DNA from: an uncultured Duganella sp.
GTDB taxonomy: Bacteria; Pseudomonadota; Gammaproteobacteria; Burkholderiales; Burkholderiaceae
Reading direction: 5' to 3'
Assembly: GCA_946482335.1 (NCBI GenBank)
Contig: CAMLRG010000070.1
Location: 1 to 26,508 of the forward strand
DNA length: 26,508 nucleotides
Part shown: positions 16,601 to 21,536 of the stretch, one piece after another
Layout: every line of letters begins with the position of its first letter
Numbering within the stretch: position 1 is the stretch's first letter
The notes under the pieces: generated by a model
Seen by the model: the letters and a program-made list of their open reading frames with translations, nothing else
What the model was told of the DNA's origin: nothing
Databases searched by the model: none
Made by a program: the position numbers and the translations under genes

Positions 16601-17414
16601 CCACTCGCAGCAAGCCATCCGCGAGGAACGCACCGCCCTGCAGGCCATCGACCAGGCCCTGGCTTCGGCCAAGGCGGTGCTGGCCGAACGCGAAGGGCAG
16701 CATGCCGCCCACCTGGCCGGCGCGGCGCAAGGCGAACCGCGCAGCGCCGCCGAACTCGAACCGGCGCTCGCCATACTGCAAGGCGAAAGCAAGCAAGCCC
16801 ACGACCGCGCCGCCGCCCTCAAGCTGCAATTGGCGCAGGACGATGCCCGGCGCAAGGCCGCACAAGCCCTGCTGGAAAACATCGCCCGCCAACAGGAGAT
16901 CGAACGGCGCTGGGCGCAGCTGAGTGAATTGATCGGCTCCGCCGACGGCAAGAAATTCCGCAATTACGCCCAGCAATTCACCCTGGAGGTGCTGCTCGGC
17001 TACGCCAACGCCCACCTGGCGCAACTGGCCCCGCGCTACCAGCTGGAACGCATCGACAACCCCGCCCAGCCTTCGCTCGGCCTGCTGGTACGCGACCTCC
17101 ATATGGCCGATGAAAAGCGCTCGGTGCACTCCTTGTCCGGCGGCGAATCCTTCCTGGTATCGCTGGCGATGGCGCTCGGCCTGGCCTCGCTCTCGTCCAA
17201 CCGGGTGCGCGTCGAATCGCTGTTCATCGACGAGGGCTTCGGCAGCCTGGATGCGGAAACCCTGCGCGTGGCCATGGACGCACTGGATGGTTTGCAGTCG
17301 ATGGGAAGGAAAGTGGGCGTGATCTCCCACGTGCAGGAAATGACCGAGCGGATCGCCACCCGGATCATGGTGCAGCCCGCCGCCAACGGCCGCAGCGCGG
17401 TGTCAGTCGCTTGA
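13623..17414 (+). CDS. sbcC: Exonuclease subunit SbcC (Rad50-type ATPase)
   Basis: SbcC is the SMC-like ATPase that clamps DNA and controls SbcD. The 1263-residue product has the N-terminal ATPase half with Walker A GPTGAGKST at 37-45, then a Q-loop region (VLLAQNEFSAFLKA). A very long Ala/Gln/Arg-rich coiled coil is broken by the zinc hook CPVC at Cys611-Cys614. The C-terminal ATPase half has the ABC signature LSGGES at 1171-1176 and Walker B LFIDEGFGSLD from 1200. It is about 200 residues longer than E. coli SbcC, all in the coiled coil; an Ala/Pro-rich break lies shortly after the hook (PAPAASPPPGAADVDVP). The start is ATG at 13623, overlapping the sbcD stop. Its last 12 bp overlap, tail to tail, the minus-strand 54-residue gene. 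Confidence 0.95.
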   Translation: MRVLRIAGKNLASLADEFSVDFTAQPLAEAGLFAICGPTGAGKSTLLDALCLALYDDTPRLHKAVGKTPDVGDPVSSQDPRTLLRRGAAEGWAEVDFVGNDGESYRARWKVWRARSKAAGALQPSAMSLQKLPGLQPLGHTKTEVMAEIAQRTGLSFEQFTRAVLLAQNEFSAFLKAADDERGALLETLTGSAIYSEISKRAFERWRAEELALKTLTAGLANQQPLAPDQRADIAAQSEAAEAALHACAQRVTALEAELRWHQQAERLATAARHAREHCHQRQLESDAAAARRATLARLDAIQPARALDDEVVRLAAERAATQAAISLAEQEAERTRLALEVLTGDVQQAMAALAEAESAQHAAAPLLDQAKALDTRLESLRAAASQAAAARDAASGADAAALAALRAQEAQQQALARETEAGRQWLAAHEHWAALARDWPRWDVLFAQAGQQAARAEQQSQALAAAQSAAARQRQDEAHARSSLEAATERLNQAQAQRELAIKALAGVDADSIALQRKELEQRRALLADAGSAWQDLAQLTERQRDLTARSAALQAARDSAHTQVAAAREANLALVAASAQAERSLKLAEAATGESVEKLRGALQDDTPCPVCGSHQHPYRHEDGALRAMLAQLQAEVHDCRDKLQRHVKLEAEQQARLQSSVEQLAAIGAEQHGAAAALAAAQDRWQSASAALGAQQHATAPAAQPAMPAPAASPPPGAADVDVPAWLAAQGAELQAALRALETKEQAYRQATRTRDVAQTACEQAAAECGRHQQALSAAQTALAQSLAQAQALDSQRIDTALQIANLLDQLDAPLARAGWQDEWKASPARFHEQRARDSRLWQAQRQAADERAAASAALEVELQALRAARERSAADARSAQAAAGAAQAALAAATAERQALWQGRPAREVEAGLRAAIDGARAALQARQESAQQAAQQRTRADEAHAQARQRLAALDAAAKGASARLQDWLSGHQAAGIDSLDALRALLAHSQQAIREERTALQAIDQALASAKAVLAEREGQHAAHLAGAAQGEPRSAAELEPALAILQGESKQAHDRAAALKLQLAQDDARRKAAQALLENIARQQEIERRWAQLSELIGSADGKKFRNYAQQFTLEVLLGYANAHLAQLAPRYQLERIDNPAQPSLGLLVRDLHMADEKRSVHSLSGGESFLVSLAMALGLASLSSNRVRVESLFIDEGFGSLDAETLRVAMDALDGLQSMGRKVGVISHVQEMTERIATRIMVQPAANGRSAVSVA

Positions 17415-17567
17415 ACGCCAGTTGCGCTCATCCTGCTCGACCCGCACCATTTCCCAACCCAGCTCGCGTCGGATCTGCTGCGGGTCGGGCAACGGGCGCC
17501 GCTCTTCCCGGCGCGATTGCAGCCAGATGCGCACTGCTTCCTTGCTTGGTTGCTTGGGCTGGTCCAT
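17403..17567 (-). CDS. Small hypothetical protein, 54 residues, convergent with sbcC
   Basis: A short gene with a textbook ribosome site (GGAGG, 6 nt before ATG at 17567). The product begins MDQPKQPSKEAVRIWLQSRR, continues through a basic, proline-containing middle (PLPDPQQIRRELGWEM) and ends with an acidic-aromatic tail. I do not recognise the family. It is highly charged, has no signal peptide or cysteine, and is predicted as two short helices around a PLPDP turn, a size typical of small DNA- or protein-binding accessory proteins. Its 3' end overlaps the 3' end of sbcC by 12 bp, and its start faces the SprA-related gene across a 93-bp divergent gap. The strong ribosome site and consistent codon use are the main evidence that it is real. 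Confidence 0.72.
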   Translation of the reverse strand: MDQPKQPSKEAVRIWLQSRREERRPLPDPQQIRRELGWEMVRVEQDERNWRSSD

Positions 17568-17622
17568 CGTAAACCTCCATCGGCGTGACGGTCATCCCTT
17601 CAACGCAGGATATGGGGGCCAG

Positions 17623-17651
17623 TTGACCGAAGGCGGCGATCAATTTGTTAT
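17623..17651 (+). promoter_or_regulatory. Sigma-70 promoter for the SprA-related gene
   Basis: TTGACC (17623-17628, 5/6), exactly 17 nt, then TGTTAT (17646-17651, 4/6). The expected start near 17658 lies only about 3 nt before the ATG at 17661, and no Shine-Dalgarno sequence is present, so the transcript may be effectively leaderless. Confidence 0.5.
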
Positions 17652-17660
17652 CATGTGTAA

Positions 17661-18155
17661 ATGGGAATCGGCGCCATCACATCGTCCAGCATTGCGCCGC
17701 AGGCCGGTGCGCCTGCGTCCAACCCGGCACGCGCCGCGACCGCCCAGCAGGAATTCTCCCCCGAAGATCAAGCCAGAATCGACCAGCTGAAGGCGCGCGA
17801 CCTCGAAGTGCGCCAGCATGAACAAGCCCATTTGGCCGCGGCGGGCGGGCTGGCGACGTCCGGCGCCAGCTATACCTATGAGCGGGGCCCCAATGGCGTG
17901 AACTATGCCGTGGGCGGCGAAGTCAATATCGATACCTCGCCGGGGCGCACGCCGGAAGAAACCCTGGAAAAGGCCCGCCAGATCCAGGCCGCCGCCCTGG
18001 CGCCCGCCGAGCCGTCGAGTGCCGACCGCAGCGTCGCGGCGCGCGCCGCCCAGATGCAACAGCAAGCCCAGGCTGAAATTTCAGCCAAGCAACAGGAACT
18101 CCAACGCGGCTATGGGCTTTCCGAACGGCAAACGACCATCGATATCTTTGCCTGA
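17661..18155 (+). CDS. SprA-related putative metalloprotease (CJM1_0395-like)
   Basis: A 164-residue protein resembling the SprA-related family of putative metalloproteases. The core motif EVRQHEQAHLAAAGG (about residues 50-64) contains a HExxH zinc-site pattern (HEQAH), followed by the family segment SYTYERGPNGVNYAVGGEV and NIDTSPGRTPEETLEKA. The N-terminal 30 residues are Ala/Ser/Pro-rich and the C-terminal 40 are Gln/Ala-rich helix; no classical signal peptide is seen. No other ATG is available before residue 140, so ATG 17661 is the likely start despite lacking a ribosome site. Proteolytic activity is inferred from the motif only. The gene is followed within 32 bp by the Cys4 protein gene and then by the IDPPS-repeat gene, and the three may form a unit. 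Confidence 0.85.
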   Translation: MGIGAITSSSIAPQAGAPASNPARAATAQQEFSPEDQARIDQLKARDLEVRQHEQAHLAAAGGLATSGASYTYERGPNGVNYAVGGEVNIDTSPGRTPEETLEKARQIQAAALAPAEPSSADRSVAARAAQMQQQAQAEISAKQQELQRGYGLSERQTTIDIFA

Positions 18156-18186
18156 TAAAATCGTCCTTTTGCCCGGAGTCCGGACG

Positions 18187-18399
18187 ATGTTCTTGAAAGC
18201 CCCACGTACCCTGACGTTCAAGTGCGCCAAATGCGCCAAAGCCGTGAAAGTTGCATTACAGAAAACTTCTGCATGCTCCCACATTACGCCGTACTATGGT
18301 GTCTGCACTTGCGGCGAAGTGAAGCTGCATGCCACCGGCGCCCCGGAAGCAGTCAAGTCCTACCTGGAATCGAATGGCTTATGGACGCACCATCATTGA
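18187..18399 (+). CDS. Small Cys4 zinc-ribbon-like protein, 70 residues
   Basis: I do not recognise a named family. The product begins MFLKAPRTLTFKCAKCAKAV and has a CxxC pair near residue 13, then a further cysteine in ACSHITPYYG, and a CTC pair close behind. This spacing fits a small zinc-binding knuckle. The C-terminus is an amphipathic helix (GAPEAVKSYLESNG) ending in three histidines. The start is ATG at 18187 with CGGAG about 8 nt upstream; the longer in-frame reading back to 17905 lies inside the metalloprotease gene and is not coding. A TAAAAT -10-like element (18156-18161) starts right after the preceding stop codon, although its -35 is weak. Possible roles include RNA or protein binding; nothing decides between them. 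Confidence 0.7.
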   Translation: MFLKAPRTLTFKCAKCAKAVKVALQKTSACSHITPYYGVCTCGEVKLHATGAPEAVKSYLESNGLWTHHH

Positions 18400-18462
18400 T
18401 AAACCTCAAGAAAATCCGGAACTTGCCGTTGTAGGGATAGTTGCCCTTAAAGGTTTCCTATC

Positions 18463-19512
18463 ATGAACTTTCTGAATTCCATTGGACCGCGCCAGTTCCA
18501 GAACACTTCGCCCTCCCCCGCCGCCGCGCAGCAGGAGAGCAAGGCGACCCGCGCCAATGCGGTCAAGGACGTGACTTCCGGCAGCGCGGTTTCGCTGTCC
18601 AGCAATGCGGTCGACCTGCAAAAGCGCGTCGACAGCCTGGGCAACAAGACCGTCGACATGGCCCAGGACCTGATTGGCAGTTTTGCAAAAAGCTTGCTTG
18701 GCGACAATGCCAAGGGCGCCTCGATTTCCTTCGATTCGGTCGCGCTGGAAACGAACGCCAGTTTCGCGGCCGGCGTCCTGCATGCGGAAGGCAGTGGCGG
18801 CGTGACCGACGCCCTGGGCTTCAGCCTGAGCGAAGATTCCCATTTCCTCGGCAAGGGCACCATCACGACCGCCGATGGCCGCAAGCTGAATTTTGAAGTG
18901 GAAATCCAGTACGAATCGCGCACGACCGCCGCCGCGGCCTCGTCACGCCGCAAGGAACTGGCCGACCAGAATCCGGCCATGCCATTGCCGGAAGTGGAAT
19001 TCCCGGACATCGATTTCCCGGGCAGCCTGGCCGACCTGTTCCGCCTGATGGACCGCAATATCAGTGCGACCGTCCAGCAACTGACGGAGAACGGTGAGCA
19101 AAACGAGGCCGGCGACCTGACCATGCGCCTGCTCAAGCTGGTCGATGCCGAAGCGCCGCTGGAATCCTACCTGCCGCCGAACGCCAGCGAAAAGGCGCGT
19201 GCCTACGGCCGCCTGCAGGCCGAACCGGGCCAGGCCGCCGAGCTGGCCCATGCCGCCAAGGCTGCGCGCGACAGCGAGATCGACCCGCCCGACGACGCCA
19301 TCGATCCCCCGTCGATCGATATCGATCCGCCGTCGACCGAGATTGATCCACCCTCGACCGACATCGATCCGCCGTCGACCAAGATTGATCCGCCATCGAC
19401 CGACATCGATCCGCCGTCGGCCCGCATCGACCCGCCGTCGGTCGCGATTGATCCACCGTCGACCGAGATCGATCCCCCTTCGACCGAGATCGATCCGCCC
19501 GCCTCGGCCTGA
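18463..19512 (+). CDS. Hypothetical protein with C-terminal IDPPS heptad repeats
   Basis: A 349-residue protein of unknown function. Residues 1-40 are Ser/Ala-rich and polar. A compact domain spans about 40-150 (VSLSSNAVDLQKRVDSLG; then FLGKGTITTADGRKLNFEVE, which looks like a beta-hairpin). A Pro/acidic linker (PLPEVEFPDIDFPG) and a helical segment to about 270 follow. Residues 272-348 are eleven consecutive heptads of the form x-I-D-P-P-S-x, and the protein ends one residue later. There is no signal peptide or membrane helix. The start is ATG at 18463 with AAAGG about 9 nt upstream. The repeat would form an extended, negatively charged polyproline-like tail, plausibly a spacer or docking surface. 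A terminator-like hairpin (19558-19581) follows the gene. The repeat is encoded by a 21-bp minisatellite. Confidence 0.75.
   Translation: MNFLNSIGPRQFQNTSPSPAAAQQESKATRANAVKDVTSGSAVSLSSNAVDLQKRVDSLGNKTVDMAQDLIGSFAKSLLGDNAKGASISFDSVALETNASFAAGVLHAEGSGGVTDALGFSLSEDSHFLGKGTITTADGRKLNFEVEIQYESRTTAAAASSRRKELADQNPAMPLPEVEFPDIDFPGSLADLFRLMDRNISATVQQLTENGEQNEAGDLTMRLLKLVDAEAPLESYLPPNASEKARAYGRLQAEPGQAAELAHAAKAARDSEIDPPDDAIDPPSIDIDPPSTEIDPPSTDIDPPSTKIDPPSTDIDPPSARIDPPSVAIDPPSTEIDPPSTEIDPPASA
19276..19506 (+). repeat. 21-bp tandem repeat, 11 units, encoding xIDPPSx
   Basis: Eleven consecutive in-frame 21-bp units, core GATCGATCCGCCGTCGACC with variants. The IDPP codons are kept in all units. Position 1 of the heptad varies (E, A, D, E, D, K, D, R, A, E, E) and position 7 is mostly Thr. 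Silent changes are scattered (ATC/ATT, GAT/GAC, CCG/CCA/CCC), so the array is not a very recent expansion. Confidence 0.93.
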
Positions 19513-19537
19513 ACACCGGCGCCGGGCCCAGCCCGCG

Positions 19538-19543
19538 TATAAT
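19538..19543 (+). promoter_or_regulatory. Perfect TATAAT -10 upstream of the methyltransferase leader
   Basis: TATAAT at 19538-19543 is a consensus -10, but no good -35 lies 16-18 nt upstream. The expected start near 19550 precedes the 19558-19581 hairpin by 8 nt, so any transcript would meet the hairpin immediately. Confidence 0.45.
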
Positions 19544-19557
19544 GGCAGCCTCCTGAC

Positions 19558-19581
19558 GAAACCGCCTTTTCAGGCGGTTTC
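19558..19581 (+). terminator. Terminator/attenuator-like hairpin before the methyltransferase
   Basis: GAAACCGCC (19558-19566) pairs perfectly with GGCGGTTTC (19573-19581) across the loop TTTTCA. No run of four or more T follows. It ends 21 nt before the methyltransferase ATG at 19603 and lies 45 nt after the repeat-protein stop. It may end the upstream transcript, or act as a leader structure for the downstream gene. Confidence 0.55.
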
Positions 19582-19602
19582 GCCGTTTACAGATTCGCGA
19601 CT

Positions 19603-20748
19603 ATGCAAGAAATCCACTGGACAGAAAATGGCGAGCAGCGCTCGGCGCGCTGGCATTCCGAAGCAGGCAACCCGCCGCCCAAGCGCGTGCAGGTGGCTGA
19701 CGACACGATGAACGCCGACGTCGCCTACCGCCTCGCCTGCGAAGGCACCGCCCTGCTGTGGCGCGGCGACTTCCAGAATGCGCGCCAACTGCTGCAAGCC
19801 CTGGCGCGCCGCGCCGACCACCGCCACGGCCGCAAGGGCCGCAAGCCGGCTGCCGCCAAGACGCCTGCCAACGCCACCGAAGCCTTCCATCTGCACCGCC
19901 AGGCCCAGTCGCAACGCGCCCGCACCCTGGCAATGCTGCTGATTCCTTTCGAGCCCGGCTACCGCATCCCATTGCGCCGCGCGCCCGACGTGGCACTGGC
20001 CTGCAATGAAGCCTATGGCCGTGGCGAAGACGCTTTTGTGATTTCCCTGCGCGAGCTGCAAGGCTTGATCGGCGCCCACGAATGGCGCAAGGCTGGCGTC
20101 CCCGTGGCCGCGCTGGGCGAACGCATCCACCCGCATTACGGCGTCTTTTCGCCGGTGCGCGGCGAGTACGTACAACTGGTGGCCGATGCGCCGCTGCCAA
20201 AAGGTGCGGCCGAACTGGCGTTCGATATCGGCGCCGGCACCGGGGTGTTGTCCGCCGTGCTGGCCAAACGCGGCGTCAAACGCGTCGTCGCGACCGACAT
20301 GGACCGCCGCGCCCTGCGTTGTGCCCGCGACAACCTGTCGCGCCTGATGCTGGATGGCCAGGTCGAATTGCTGGAAGCCGACCTGTTCCCGCCCGGCCAG
20401 GCGCCGCTGGTGGTGTGCAACCCGCCATGGGTGCCGGCCCGCCCGAATTCTTCCGTCGAGCACGCGGTGTACGACCCGGACAGCCGCATGCTGCGCGGCT
20501 TCCTGGGCGGCTTGAAAGCCCACCTGGCACCCGGCGGCGAAGGCTGGCTGATCCTGTCCGACCTGGCGGAACACCTCGGCCTGCGCTCGCGCGCCGAACT
20601 CGAGCAATGGATTGCCGCAGCCGGCCTGAAAGTGCTGGGCCGCCTCGATGCCCGTCCGGTCCACCCCAAGGCCAGCGACGCCAGCGATCCCCTGCATGCC
20701 GCGCGATCGGCCGAGGTCACGTCGCTGTGGCGGCTGGGCGCCGCATAA
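19603..20748 (+). CDS. Class I SAM-dependent methyltransferase (NPPW type)
   Basis: A 381-residue cytoplasmic methyltransferase. The catalytic Rossmann domain occupies about residues 185-345, with the SAM-binding motif I FDIGAGTGVLS from 207, an acidic motif II (VVATDMDRRAL), and the NPPW motif at 273-276. NPPW/NPPY motifs are typical of enzymes that methylate an amide or base nitrogen, such as PrmC-type glutamine and N6-adenine methyltransferases. The N-terminal 180 residues form a separate mostly helical domain with a basic Lys/Arg stretch (RADHRHGRKGRKPAAAK) that could contact nucleic acid or the ribosome. The substrate is not readable. The start is ATG at 19603 with no clear ribosome site; the hairpin at 19558-19581 lies in its leader. 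The stop lies 9 bp before the -35 of the tRNA-fMet promoter. Confidence 0.85.
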   Translation: MQEIHWTENGEQRSARWHSEAGNPPPKRVQVADDTMNADVAYRLACEGTALLWRGDFQNARQLLQALARRADHRHGRKGRKPAAAKTPANATEAFHLHRQAQSQRARTLAMLLIPFEPGYRIPLRRAPDVALACNEAYGRGEDAFVISLRELQGLIGAHEWRKAGVPVAALGERIHPHYGVFSPVRGEYVQLVADAPLPKGAAELAFDIGAGTGVLSAVLAKRGVKRVVATDMDRRALRCARDNLSRLMLDGQVELLEADLFPPGQAPLVVCNPPWVPARPNSSVEHAVYDPDSRMLRGFLGGLKAHLAPGGEGWLILSDLAEHLGLRSRAELEQWIAAAGLKVLGRLDARPVHPKASDASDPLHAARSAEVTSLWRLGAA

Positions 20749-20756
20749 ATTCGACC

Positions 20757-20785
20757 TTGCGGAACCGCGATGGGCGAGCTATAAT
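20757..20785 (+). promoter_or_regulatory. Promoter of the initiator tRNA gene
   Basis: TTGCGG (20757-20762), 17 nt, then a perfect TATAAT (20780-20785). The mature tRNA begins 13 nt further on, leaving a 5' leader of about 5 nt. The promoter sits directly after the methyltransferase stop. Confidence 0.75.
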
Positions 20786-20797
20786 GCTTGCCTCAGA

Positions 20798-20874
20798 CGC
20801 GGGGTGGAGCAGTCTGGCAGCTCGTCGGGCTCATAACCCGAAGGTCACAGGTTCAAATCCTGTCCCCGCAACCA
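20798..20874 (+). tRNA. Initiator tRNA-fMet (anticodon CAT)
   Basis: A 77-nt tRNA with an encoded CCA end. Anticodon CAT is at 20832-20834. Two initiator marks are visible: the unpaired first base pair (C1 opposite A72, in CGCGGGG and CCCCGCAACCA) and the three consecutive G-C pairs closing the anticodon loop (GGG CTCATAA CCC). The T arm GGTTCAAATCC is canonical. It is a single-gene unit flanked by its own promoter and an intrinsic terminator. Confidence 0.97.
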
Positions 20875-20885
20875 GATTCCCAAAA

Positions 20886-20912
20886 AGCCGTTGCCCACGC
20901 AACGGCTTTTTT
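20886..20912 (+). terminator. Intrinsic terminator of tRNA-fMet
   Basis: AGCCGTTGC (20886-20894) pairs perfectly with GCAACGGCT (20899-20907) across CCAC and is followed by a T-tract. It is a strong rho-independent terminator, 11 nt after the tRNA end and 17 nt before the next gene's ATG at 20930. Confidence 0.9.
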
Positions 20913-20929
20913 CATGGTCGGATGCGCCG

Positions 20930-21490
20930 ATGCGGATTCTCTCTTCCTTACGCTGGCTGTCGGCCCTGCCCTTGCTCGCAGCTTGTGCCGCCCCCGGCCG
21001 CAACCCCGACATCCTCGCGCAACAACTGAACGCCGCCATCCTTGCCAGCAGCAGCGCCACCCTGGCGCTGGAAAAATGGTGCGCCGACCATGGCATGGCA
21101 ACCGAGCCCAGGATCGTGGCGCGCCTGGTGCGCGGCAGCGATAAGCCCGCCGAAGCCGCAACGCTTGCCCGCCTGGGCGTCGCCAGCCAAACCGACATCA
21201 AATACCGCCGCGTGCAACTGTATTGCGGCGCCCACCTGTTCTCCGAGGCGGACAACTGGTACGTCCCGGCGCGGCTGACGCCTGGGATGAACCGCCTGCT
21301 GGAAGAAACCGACACACCGTTCGGCAAGGTGGTCCAGCCGCTGGCGCCATACCGCCGCACCCACTCCGCCAGCATGCTGCGCTCGCCGACCGCCCTGTTC
21401 GAGCACCGCGCGGTGCTGTACACCTCATTGAACCAGCCCATCGCCGAAGTGCGCGAGACCTACCAGCGCGGCACCCTCGCCTTTTTATAG
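20930..21490 (+). CDS. Lipoprotein with chorismate-lyase-like (UbiC-superfamily) core
   Basis: A 186-residue predicted lipoprotein. It starts MRILSSLRWLSALPLLAAC, with a lipobox LAAC that would lipidate Cys19. The mature part, about 168 residues, is close to the length of E. coli UbiC. The read-through pattern is also UbiC-like: KYRRVQLYCG resembles the UbiC substrate-arginine strand, NWYVPARLTPGMNRLL and TDTPFGKVV match the central region, and HRAVLYTSLNQPIAEVRE resembles the final strand pair carrying the catalytic glutamate. The assignment rests on remembered family patterns, not a search. Activity on chorismate outside the cytoplasm would be odd, so the fold may have been reused. The start is ATG at 20930, 17 nt after a strong terminator, leaving little room for its own promoter. 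The phosphatase gene follows after 46 bp. Confidence 0.72.
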   Translation: MRILSSLRWLSALPLLAACAAPGRNPDILAQQLNAAILASSSATLALEKWCADHGMATEPRIVARLVRGSDKPAEAATLARLGVASQTDIKYRRVQLYCGAHLFSEADNWYVPARLTPGMNRLLEETDTPFGKVVQPLAPYRRTHSASMLRSPTALFEHRAVLYTSLNQPIAEVRETYQRGTLAFL

Positions 21491-21536
21491 TTGAGCTGTC
21501 ACAATTGCACGCGACCTAACCCGCAAGGAGCAGCGC

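Noticed and set aside
19133..19516. Minus-strand frame rich in Arg-Ser repeats
   Set aside because: It is the antisense reading of the 21-bp repeat; the plus-strand gene has start, ribosome site and protein-like N-terminal domain.
20788..21144. Plus-strand open frame running out of the tRNA-fMet gene
   Set aside because: It reads through the tRNA and its terminator and is out of frame with the lipoprotein, whose lipobox and UbiC-like pattern are convincing.
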